NCBI RefSeq assembly: GCF_032854445.1
Contig: NC_088301.1
Span: 20,207,808-20,271,807, forward strand
Reading direction: 5' to 3'
Origin: Liolophura sinensis
Taxonomy: Eukaryota > Mollusca > Polyplacophora > Chitonida > Chitonidae
DNA: 64,000 nucleotides
Each line of letters opens with the position of its first letter. Positions within the stretch are counted from its first letter, which is position 1. Made by a program: the position numbers and the translations under genes. The notes below the pieces were generated by a model. It was not told the DNA's origin and ran no database searches. It saw nothing but the letters and a program-made list of their open reading frames with translations. This document shows positions 22,501 through 34,500 of the stretch, one piece after another.

Positions 22501-25500
22501 GGCAGTACATACCGGCTTATTGTACAAAACATTGCGTGGTATCAGCTCCCTATTTGCATTTATTACTCAAAACTCTGTCAGTCTTATAGTTTCATCAGCT
22601 GGGACATTTCCAAGAAAAAGGGCAAGAAAAAGACCGCCATTTCTGAGCCAATGTCACATTCTAGACAAATCATACTTTCCCATTTTCTAATCTTCTGCAC
22701 AAAGCCTGAATCCACTGTTTCCTGTTTTGAGGACATAAGCCGAACCCATTTTCCTTTACCCACTGTGTTAGGAACGTGGGATCCATTGGTGATAATCCAC
22801 TCACCAACTGTCACAAACGTATCGCCACATTGATGATTAAACCGCGCAACTTTCCGAAAGAAATTTAACTTTCTCGAATTCACAGATCTCTACAATTCAA
22901 ACGAATTGTAAACTATTATGGCATATACCTACCTTCTTTACAGAGGTCACCCACCTGGGCAGTCTGGGGATGTACGACATAATGCAAAGTACACTAGCTG
23001 GATTAATATTACACGAAATGTAAACGTAAATGTGAACTAAATTATGTACGCTTAGTTTGTCTGATAAATGGCGGACACAGGGCATTGTGTCTTTCTGTGT
23101 TGACGGGTTTCCCAGGGAAATTCTTTCTAAACCCCAAAATCACAAATAAAGAACACTGGACTTTAAGGACTAACTGTCAAATTCTAAAGATCATCCAAAT
23201 TTTCTTAAAACTTAACCTTAAAACGCAATATTCTTCTCAATCTTACACGCTTCACCTGAGAAAGATTAACACAGCTTCCTACGGGAGTAACACGAATAGA
23301 CATTTCTTTACCCTAAATCATGGCTACCTCCATACCTAAATCGAGTTAGAACCAGTGATTTACGTTCACAACGAGGTCCTGTATATCCTATGGCACAGCG
23401 AGGATTCTCCAAGGGACAGTCTCCACTTACCCCGTCACAGACAGCTCTGCCATGACACTGACCACAGGTCTCCTTACAGTCAGGACCCCATGTATACGAG
23501 CTGCAGTCTGGTCGTGAGACGAATGTATAACACGTTCATCTTATACTTATATTCAATCAAAAAGCAGCATTATATAATTGTACTGAATCCAAGTTATAAA
23601 TTTTAGCGGAGAGTGTATAACAGTTATAGACCCACTATAAATCACTCCCGTCTGTCATGGGCTCGCAGTCACAGAAAGCGGACAATATGGAAAACGGGTA
23701 CATCCGGGGCAAAGTAACCTCAGTATGTAAATTTAGGTTTCACTACATATACAGGTATCCACATCCCCTGTTACAGCTTTGTTATGGAGCCTCTCAAGCG
23801 AAAGCATGATGTGATGAGACGATGGCATTAAGTGATGGCACGATGGCACGAAGTTATGACTAGCATAGTACCATCGCAGTCATCGCGTAATGCCGTTGTC
23901 TCATCGGCCTTAAGATAACGTTGTGCATTATGGTACATACATTTTATTACTTTAGTTTATATATAGTCTAACTGAATTTTCCTTGCAATAATGTAAACGT
24001 GCAATATATATTATGGTGTTACAAAAAATTTACACTATCATCACTGCAATATTTTTGTGCAATTCTGCATCAGTCACATCAACCCAGTGCACAAATCTGT
24101 AGACTAGTCATATCCCATTAATTTCTTATCTCTGCTACTCTTCAATTAAGACCTGAATAACCTGTGCATATTTTAAGTTTACCTGTTATTTGTATGTCTA
24201 CCAATTGGTTTTATAGTGTTCTCACTCATGTTGTTGTTTTGTTTTAGTTTGATTCATTAAAATGAATGCAACACTAACAATTTTTTATCTGTCTGTTTGT
24301 GTTCGGTGAAGACAAAATATATTTTGTAAAATGGATGACATTTTGCAAAATGATTTGGTACGACAGGGACAGAATCTATTGTAAGGGTACTTGTATCGGA
24401 GAGCAAAGATGAGAAACAGCTGGCTTGTCAGTCTGGTACTTGGCAAGAGGACATATTTCACCTGTTACGTGTGACAATTTAGTAGCTACCACACTGTCGT
24501 CGCTGCCTTGGTTTTACCCTCTATGTTGCACTTCCTTAATTATATTGTATTCCTGTATAAAGCAAGATTCTGCGTTTCCGCTAGGCGTGGTCCCTTTGCA
24601 TTGTTTAAATGTTAGCGTGTGTTAAATTAGATGACAACACAGTACTTTGACTACCGGTAATTCTAAACCATGACGTCAATTTACACAATTGCATTGTTTT
24701 ACTTAATTCTTTTAAGACATTGGGATTGCGGACCTGTAATGTGCTACTATTTAAAAAAGAACCGCGATGCTCGGCTTTCCAAACTGCCTATAGATAGTTC
24801 AATGTCCCCAGAAACCGTTTCGATCGTTTAAACGTCGAAAATCGAAGAAAAACGGTAGATTTTGGTGATCAGACATCAGAAAATCTAACCCAACCACGGC
24901 TGAGCCACCTTTGTGATGTAGGCATCTTTTTGCGTACAACACAGACAATCGCCATATTTTTACAGCTAATTTCGATATTATTCCATCCCAATGTATGAAT
25001 TGTAAGTGGAGTAACACGCAGGATACTGTAAAGTTACATGCCACAGAAAATGCCACAGGGTGATCATCGTAAAAATCCTTTGATCACGGAGGACTCGATC
25101 GCTCGTAGTCGTACATGTATGTGACTTGCTAATTCTCCCATGCTATGCAAAAAGAAAAGGCCGAAGGATGAGGCTTATATCGCCCTCCCCAAAAAACAAA
25201 TGAAAAAGAAAAGAAAAGTCGGGACTATCACTCACGGAATGCAGTAGTTGTTTGGTTACTTGCTTGTTTGAAACAGCAGAAAGTGACCCGAACTGTAGGG
25301 TGACGCTGGAATTGCCACGAGGCTACAGGGGCGGCCCTCCTGTTCACACCAGACATAGCGGGCGCGGGATACCTTACAGCATGCCGTATCTTGATGCCCG
25401 TAACGGGACTCAGGTAAAGTTCAAATTGGCATTTTATCAATCACTGTTTCTGTTCAATATAATTCAAGCCTTTTTTTTTGATGGTAAATATTACAGGTAA

Positions 25501-28500
25501 GCTCTATTGTTACTTTCACCGCTGTTGAGCGACTTTTCCACCTCGTCACTACAACTCACGATCCGCTGGCCCGATATCACAGATCCTCGCGTCGCAGCGG
25601 GTATCGCTCGACTTGGCCATAAAAATTTATAGTCTGTGGGCTGTGAAACCATGCCCAATATTCCACGGGTACAACCATGTCCAATTCGTGGGTCACAAAT
25701 CAGAGCGGAGCGCGTTTGCGTCATTTACGCATGTAAGCGAAAATCTCTCTATGTTATGCTGTACACGTTCTTCAAGGATCTAAAACAACTCCGGTATCTT
25801 TCAAAATATTTGTTGCAATACTGTTTTACTTGTAGACTTTTCAGGGTGCCAATAAGGAGGTGCACACGTAAGGTAATTATAGAGTAAGTCTATAATTACG
25901 ATGACTAATCGTGGAAGAACACACGTTGGCCTAATGTATGGATTCGGCAATGCTTTGCAGGGCTATTCAATTCATAATCCTGTCTGGTGCTACTGGCATG
26001 ACATCACCCGGCCAGGCCTTTGCGTCGAGAAGTCAGGTAGAGGGTCCAAGTTTAATGGAATTTTTTAGACTAGAAATAGCTAAGATAATATTTTTAAAAT
26101 GCAGCTTACAGACTAACATAACATAAGTAGTGTGCCTTGAGAACATTTAGTGTGAAAATAAAGTAGTTGGGGATCGCCTTTAAGCATTTACATGAACAGT
26201 TAGAAAAAAAGTCCAACTGAAGTAAACTGACAAGTATTGAGGGTGTAATTCACCGGTGACCATTTGCTAGCTATCACACTATTGTCGCTTCTCTGATTTT
26301 ACTCTCTATTCTGTACGTCTTAAATTATATTGTTTCGCTGCATAAACCAGGACTCTGCTGATGGACTAAGCATCGCCGGGGCCTTGCCCCTTTGCTTTGT
26401 TTTAAAATTTTGTGTGTTAAATGTAATTGCAATTCATCATTTTTAGTAATTCTAGGCCAGTCCAGTTAATTGCAATTCAAATCGCTTCATTTTTTTAAAC
26501 CTATAATTCTGTTCAAGCCTGGGCGCTGGAGGGTGTGTAATTTGCTACTATTTAAACATTTTAATGAACAATTAGAATAAAACCCCAACTGAAGTGAACT
26601 GACAAGCGGGCGTATTTCATCCCATACATGTGACTGTGTGTCAGCCATCACACTGTCGTGGCTCTTCCGGTTTTGCTCTGTATGCTGTACGTCTTTGCTT
26701 ATATTTTATATTTGAAAGAGCAGAGTCGTTATATGATGCATGAAGCAACGGGTGATAACAAAATCAGGTCAACATTTACCTGCAAAAATAACCAAAGAAT
26801 TGAGAAGATACAGGGTATATAAAGCGCGAAATTAGGACGGGATCATGCAAAGAGAAGAAGTTATCAGTTTTCAAACACTTACTTAATGTACAATTGTAAC
26901 CCTGAAACCCACTCTCACACCTGGGTGATAAATTCGGACATTCACTGGTGTCCTTGTCACAAGCAGTATTAATCCAGCAATGTCCACATCCCTCATCACA
27001 GTCTGTACCCCATCGGCCATTCGCACACTCTGGTGAGTAAAAAACACAATGATATTGTTAATTTCATATTTCTTAAAGTAAAAATCACATTCACGAATAC
27101 AATCAAGCTAAAGGACACATTTTAAATATAGTGCATAAAAAATTTAGAGTCCAGGAAATCTTATATCTCAATCACTGAGATTAGCGTCGTATAGAAGACA
27201 CATATGTCTTGAATATAATTATAATAATTAATACATCGTGTCAATATTATATATAGTATTTCTCAACAATAGTAATTACAACATAATTTTCTCATAATAA
27301 ATGAAAGTTTCAAGTAGAGTAAAAATATTGTTTACTTTGAAAAGAAGGTTTTATAAGGGTTTTACAGTTTTTCCTGGTATAAACACATACTGAATATGAA
27401 CGGCGAAACATACGACATACACATAACTTAAGTCCAGACGAAAATATAATTCAGCTAACCTATATCTGTCTACGTGTGACAGCAAATCTATCGTCCGACA
27501 CAACATAGAGCACGATGGATGACAATCGTATGTTTTCACAGAAACTGTTCAGTAATTACGCTAAAACAAACTTTCTCGGCCTTTACAAGAGTAAGTACAT
27601 CTACATTGTGAAGTTTGCAGATTTGAGTACTTGACTGCCGCTTACTTTCACACCGAAGTCCATGGTCATCACATTGAAAGCAGTGGGTGTCTGTCACACA
27701 TTCCTTGTCACACATCACTCCATACCAGCCCTCGGAACAAACTGTAACAGTGGAATAATAATAATAAACTATCGCAAGATAGTAAAAAGAATCGTATGAT
27801 TATTAAAACCATCAAAACTACGTAAAGATCATCAGATATTGTAAAAAACTATTAAATAATCATGAGAATGATCAGAAAATGGAGTATGTGGATTTAAAGG
27901 TCTGGTGAAGAGTTCCAGCAAATCAAAGTTTGATGAGCGATTAGTCTTGCTTACCAAACAGACGTACTTCACAAAGTGTCAAAAATGACCCCAGCGGTAA
28001 ACTTATCCGGACCGTGTTTCCTGTTCTCGGCTTACTGTCGTTACATCTACCGTTGATGATGTTCCCAGGACCGTAGTCACTGTCTGTCGTGTCTGTATAA
28101 CATGTACTGTAGCTCTGATTGTTGGTTCCCACACTCAGAGTAAAGCCGTTCAGTCGGCGACCGCCTGGAATGTATGTACAAGTAACATACATTACCGGAC
28201 TGTGTTCGTGTGAGATAAATTCATTTAGCTGACAACATAAATAAGGACGTCGAACTTCCGGTTAACCTAAAAGGTCTCATCTTGAGACTACTATGGCCAA
28301 AAAGTGTCAACTGCTCAAGATTCTAAAGTTTATCTGCAATGAACCCCATTGACTTCCTTTGCCTTATATGACGTACAGTCATCAGTACTGGCTTCTTTTC
28401 TTTGGAGTTTACCGCATACTTGATACAGGAGAGAGGAAACATCCTATCAATAACGCATATACACGTATCAGCGATGTTCGGCTGTGTGCTTTCAGTTTCT

Positions 28501-31500
28501 CATGGCTTTTGTTGAAAGTAAATAGATGCTTGTTGAAGGGAAACGTTTCTTTGACACCTGTAAGATACTTTCCTCCACAATTATTAGTTACAAGCATTGC
28601 TATATTGTATTTTTATATTTTTTGTTGAAGTAACGCAAGGAAAAATTTATCTCATGCATCGATTTATAATCAATTATAAATGTTATCGGTGAAAAAAACC
28701 TACCGGTACGTGTATCAAAACGTACCGGAACGTATATTGGTTTTTATTAACTTCTACTACGAAGTCATAAGCTTCTTCGCATTGCATTAGCCACTATTTT
28801 CACATTATCACACTCGATATGAGAATAAGGAAACAGTTATTGTTTAAATTTATACTCATCTAGAAAACAAACATCCCGATGATCCACAATACTGTTCACA
28901 ATAATTCATGTTACATATACACGTGTAAAACTGTAACTCGAAACCAATCACATTCCATACCTGCAGGCCCGAAACATAATCAGGAACAACTTGTGATAGT
29001 CACGTGACATCTGTGATCAGACTTGGGGAATCTTCATTGCGTAAAACCAATTGAGAATTGAATCACGTAACTGGATCACTTAACACAGACCCACAGGCCC
29101 TTGTATCAATTTAGATCACACCTAAGACACAGGTTTACTGCAAACACTGTCGTGCCCCGGCTACAGCGGGTTTGCCATGCAACGAAAACAGTATCATACG
29201 TGACCCACATGTATCTTACGGGTCTGTCATTGCATATTAAAGTAGAGCATGATCATTTCGAATTTTATTACGAGCTCAATTGTAAGGAAAGCCCTATTTA
29301 CGTCCAACACGTATTAGCAATATTCCAAATGGGTACAATCACTTACATGATTTGGGTCCGTTACCACAATCTCCGACCCTGTTGTAAATCTGAAATGTGT
29401 AAATACTGTACGTCCTGTTCAGTATTACCCCCCACGAGACTGGTGAAGCAAGCTTGGTGTGTGTACAAGGTGTGCTCTCCAGAGTATGACCCACTTTACC
29501 GTCCACGGCGAATTCCGATGTGTAGAACCGCTTAGTGTCATTATAGTCAGATGATTGGTACGTCATCTGGTGCAGCGCCACATTACCTACGAAGTCAAAT
29601 TGGTGCATTTTCTGATTTAATATTGCACATCAACTCGTAGACTATAAACATCATGTACATGTAAGTAAGAATCACCAAATGTAAAAGGGATTATCGTGAT
29701 CTGCTTTCATTGGATCTGTATTAAGGTATTTAATGGACATGTTCTGAAGAACACGTGGCGTTTTCTTCAGACCTGTCCACGAGATCACAGAATGACTCAC
29801 TCACTACACCGATATAATATGGACAGATTGGGAATTTTTTTAGATAGAAACAATTGACAAATGTACAAGATCTGCCTTCCCAAAATAGGAATGAAAATCT
29901 AACACAAACTGTAAAACAGCAACTGTTTACCATATTTATAGACTGCTTTAGTTTTCACATAAACCTAAAATGGAGATTGAGCATTATGTCCAGGGTTGAG
30001 AGAAGATAGCTCTTTCTGATCTCGTGCCCAGCAAAAGATCGATTTCGTAAAAACACTACATGGAGTTTGAACGAGTAAGAATGGGTTCTAAAGTTTTCTC
30101 GTATTTCCGTATATCATTCACCATATACATGGGCCTCTGTACAAACCCACCTTCATGCATGCCAAGTGAGACCCAACTTTTACATCCAAATCTCACACAA
30201 AAATGACACTTGTCGTATACAAGAATATTTCACTTGTACGACGGCGGCCATCATTATGGCGGGAATAAAGGGGACAGAGCCTGGGGGAAACTCACCACAT
30301 CCCCTGTTGCTGGCAGATCTTCCCACGTACAGCCGCATTCAATATAGAATGTTTTCAGTACATGTAGGAATGAATGAGTTCAGAAAACGGCCCTCTACTT
30401 CGCGCGAAAAACGTCTGTATCTCATCACAACCCTCCACAAATTTTGATTGCAAAAAAGTTACTAGAGTGACTGTTAAATGGTTAACTTTTGAAAAAATAA
30501 CTGTGTTGTGGCTGGCTTTTTGACATCTAAAGGGTAGGTATGACTTCATTTAAGTGAAACTTTCACACCCACGTCGAAAATTTCATCTTTATAATCAATA
30601 AGGTAACAAGTGATTCATAGAGAAATAGCCAAAATGACCACTGGTTGTTTGTTTTCCCTTGTTACACGTTACTATTTGGCCTTAATTATTACTTTGAAAC
30701 AATGGACTGATACTGGGGATAGTCTCCATGTGGCAAACAGAATTATATATTTGAAGAACAAGACTTTGTGAAATCTGAGAGTAGTCTTGCTTTCATTTAC
30801 ATAGTTCAAACTCGTACCTTTACTATTTATAGTGTTAGCATGCTTTTAAAATTATCTGGAACGATAAGGTGGAGAATCGGCACCAGAGATGTACGATCTC
30901 TGTGCAAATTTCTCAGTGCACTGGTATAAATAGCTGTTGGAAGCACCCATTAATTGATTTTTTTTGATTGATTTTTTATTCACCTCGATGGAATAGATTA
31001 CACTCATGAATAAATAAACGAATGGTGGGAATAAGCTTGTTTTATTCCGTAACAATGTAAACAGATGTACTTAAATAGGAAAACATAGTAGACGTGATAT
31101 ATAATAGTAGACATGTAGAGTATTAAATTATTTTAAAAGTATAATAATGCGTCATGCTAATGTAATAACGTATGTGCAACATACCAAACAAGTAGAAACT
31201 AAATTTACAATAATTATTTTTTTGCCTCAGATTTACATAGAAAGGTTGGACGAACTAGCCGTAGGTTTGTTGGTAATTTGTTCCATTTCCGTGGGCATGA
31301 TATATATATGGCATAATAAGATAAATTGCTCCGATATATCGGCCCATAAAAATCCATAAAAGGTCGACCTCTGGTATTGTATTTATGGGTGTGGTCCATT
31401 TTGGTCAAATCAAATGAGTTTCTCTGTGGGATACATCCTTGATTAAAGAATTTATGTGACTGTAATAAAGTTGAATACAGTAAGTGATAGAATTTCAGAA

Positions 31501-34500
31501 TGGCGGAAAAGAGGTGCGCTATGTTGAAGTCTTTTGGATAGAGTAACGGTGCTTGATTTTGCAAACGCTGGATAGGCTAGAGATGAGAGATGTAAGTGTT
31601 ACCCCATATGATATTTCCACAGGAAAAAGAAAGGTTGATGACTGATTAATAGAGGATAAGGAGAGTTTTCGTATTGACGACATTTTTATATGGTTAAGTA
31701 TCCCTATGTTACAGGATGCTTTTGTACAGAGAGAATCAATATGTGTTGTCCAACGCGGCTTATTGTTAAAAAAATGCCTAAGAATCTAAATTTCTGAGTT
31801 TTTCTAAATTATTATTCAAAATGGGTAAAAACTGGTAATGCATCTGTTTTTTTCTTAGTCAGGGGTAGAATAAAATGTATTTTGTTTTGTTAATGTTTAA
31901 AGACAGACGATTTGCACAAAAGCCAGGTATTGAGTTTCTCCTGTTTATGAGACATTGCTTTTATAACGGTTGTAGTGTCTTTGGCAGAGAGGATCAGATG
32001 AAGAAGGTTAGTCGATTCTGAAATGTCATTTAAGTACAAAAGAAAGAGGAGATATCCAAGAATAGAACCCTGTTGTACACCAAATGTTAAATATTTTAGT
32101 TTAGAGAGTGTATTATGAAATTATACACGATGAAATCTGTTTGATAAATAACTCTTGGGCCAATCATTACAAACACTCTTGAAGCCGTAAAGTTCTGATT
32201 TCTTAAGTAAAATATCGTGATTAACGGTGTCAAAGTGTTAGGATAAATCAAGAAAGGTGACAATAGAATACTTTTTATCTTCCCTGGCAGAATTAAGTTT
32301 ATTGTAAAAGGAACAAGCCGTGGAATATTTTACTAAAGCCTGTAAGCACTGATATCGGCCTATAATGTACGAATTTGTCAGGTTTTCCAGTTTGGATATG
32401 GGCATATTTGGTATATTGAAATTTTCTCAGCCTTTAAGCAGTTTGGTATACACCCTGACGAGAAAGTTTATTATATGTGAAAAGGGAGTACTTATATTGT
32501 CGGAACTAGATTTTAAATTTTGACGGGAATTCCATCTGACGGGTTTTAAGACCTGCAATGACGATTTTTCGTCAGAGAACGCGATGATTGGAAAGGAAAA
32601 ATTTCTGACTACAGGGCCCTCCAGACAGTCTTAAAAATTTTCTCGTTCTTGTGGAATTTAGAATCCAGTTTTAAATGACTAAAAATATTCATTAACTTTG
32701 TTGGCGATTACAGTATTGTCGGTTATATCTGTATCATTTATTGATTAATTCATCTTTTGTTTTCCAGGTACTTTTTGTGTCATGATTATATTTCTTGAAT
32801 TTCTTTTCTCTCTGAACCCTTACCGGCTTTGTAGTCTGTGGACTGAAAAATAATTAGATTTCATGACTTCAAAAAAAACACTTTAGATGGGCGGCGATGA
32901 TTAAATTTGAAAAGATCTATATTGAAGTCACCCATAATATTTTTTTTGGTTTTCCTTTTGAAGAATGATTGGAATAGATAACATATGCTTATTGAACTCT
33001 TCCAAGTATTTGTCCGGTGGTCGACAGACAATGTTGGACAGATAATTTTTATTGAGAATTTTTGCCTCTACAAAAAGAGATTCATAGCAGCCAGTGTTAT
33101 CAAGAAAACACAGATCTTCCGTGAAGAAAGCAGATGCTATGTTAGAATTAACATACAGCATAAGCTCTCCACCTTTACGATTTTTCCTTTGCACAGAAAA
33201 GCTTCTGTGTCCAGGAATATCGAATAGGGAACTAGATATAGAGGACAACATTCAGAAAATCCCAGAACAGAGAAGAGATAATGTAAATTGTGAATAAAGC
33301 TCGATATCTCTTATCGTTAAGTTATATAATCATAGAAGAGATGGCTGCTTAGTAATAATAGCCCGCCAAAAATCTACTCTCGATCAAAGCCGCCAATTTC
33401 GGGGTCAAACGATGTTTTCAATTAAACGTATGAAGAAAGACGTTTACCAAACAAAATATTTTTACTGAAATGCTCACGTATGAATTTGCACGTGCTGTCA
33501 AAGTCTCGTGTTGGTTAACCTTTGTCTTTACATGTAAAACATTAACTTTATAAAGTAATCAGTTTTGTCATGTTTTTGGCAAATTGAAAATACTTGTTTT
33601 GTCGACGTCTGAAGTCTTCGTGGTACAGTGAACTAACGAAGTCACTTTGGAAACCACGTAGGACTTGAAAAACACTTCCAATCTTAGTGGCCCATTTCTC
33701 CTTTTTGACTAGAAGCATTTTTTGTGAGGCTAAAGATATAAGCCAACTTGTATCAAGTACGCGTTTTTATGAATAATAAGCAGTAGTTGTTAAGGTATGC
33801 TAATACTTAACATGTGGTAACAAAACTGAAAAGGTATTTCAGTAACTAGAGCATACAGACTACCATGTTTCGATTGTATGACCTAAACACGGATATATAC
33901 TCGGTTCATTGCCAGGTTTACAAGGGTCATAAGTCGCACATTTGTCATATAACAGGAAAAAAGGATCAATACAGAACTAAAAATAGAAGTGGCCTTATGA
34001 ATGTGTCAACTGTGGTCAGTTTCTCCTTTTGAGGTGTAGAGTTCCTTGGACTGACTCCGATTCGACGCCTTAACATACCATAATATACAATGTGGTCTAA
34101 CTATAAATTTTCATTAATTTAAGGAAATTTATTATCCATTATAAGCTGTAACACGTGTACTGAAGAGGCTGATATTTCGTGAAAGGTAGCTATTTAGGAA
34201 ACTCCAAAATGATAGCAAACATTCTATTGGATTTGCGATGATCTAGTTTTACCAAAACTCTCCGGTACAGTCCCTTTAAGGTTCTTTTGTCTGTAGCAAG
34301 ACCAACGTCTTATTCGAACCAGCCATCTTGAGCCCCTCAGCATTATTAGTAGGCCATACTCACGTCTCTGACAGGTAGGTCCGTCCCAGCCAGCGGAACA
34401 GTTCCCGACACAGCCTTTCTGACCGTCACAGTTCTCGGCACAGTTACAGTTATATCGACAGTCTGCTCCTGAACGCCCAAACCGACATGACTGTCCATCA

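Larger units (their letters stand above)
23508..26882 (-). other. Gene A intron 6
   Basis: Holds two copies of repeat R3 (24,420-24,770 and the tandem pair 26,187-26,700) and an inverted repeat at 23,812-23,905. It also holds a GC-richer stretch at 25,250-25,730 with open frames on both strands that I cannot assign. No receptor exon was found. Confidence 0.45.

Noticed and set aside
22415-22883. Overlapping 90-130 codon frames on both strands in gene A intron 7
   Set aside because: Mutually overlapping, no family recognised and not needed for the receptor's continuous frame.
25228-25730. Open frames on both strands in a GC-richer part of gene A intron 6
   Set aside because: Neither strand gives a recognisable domain. 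Symmetrical openness suggests base composition or an unidentified repeat, not an exon.
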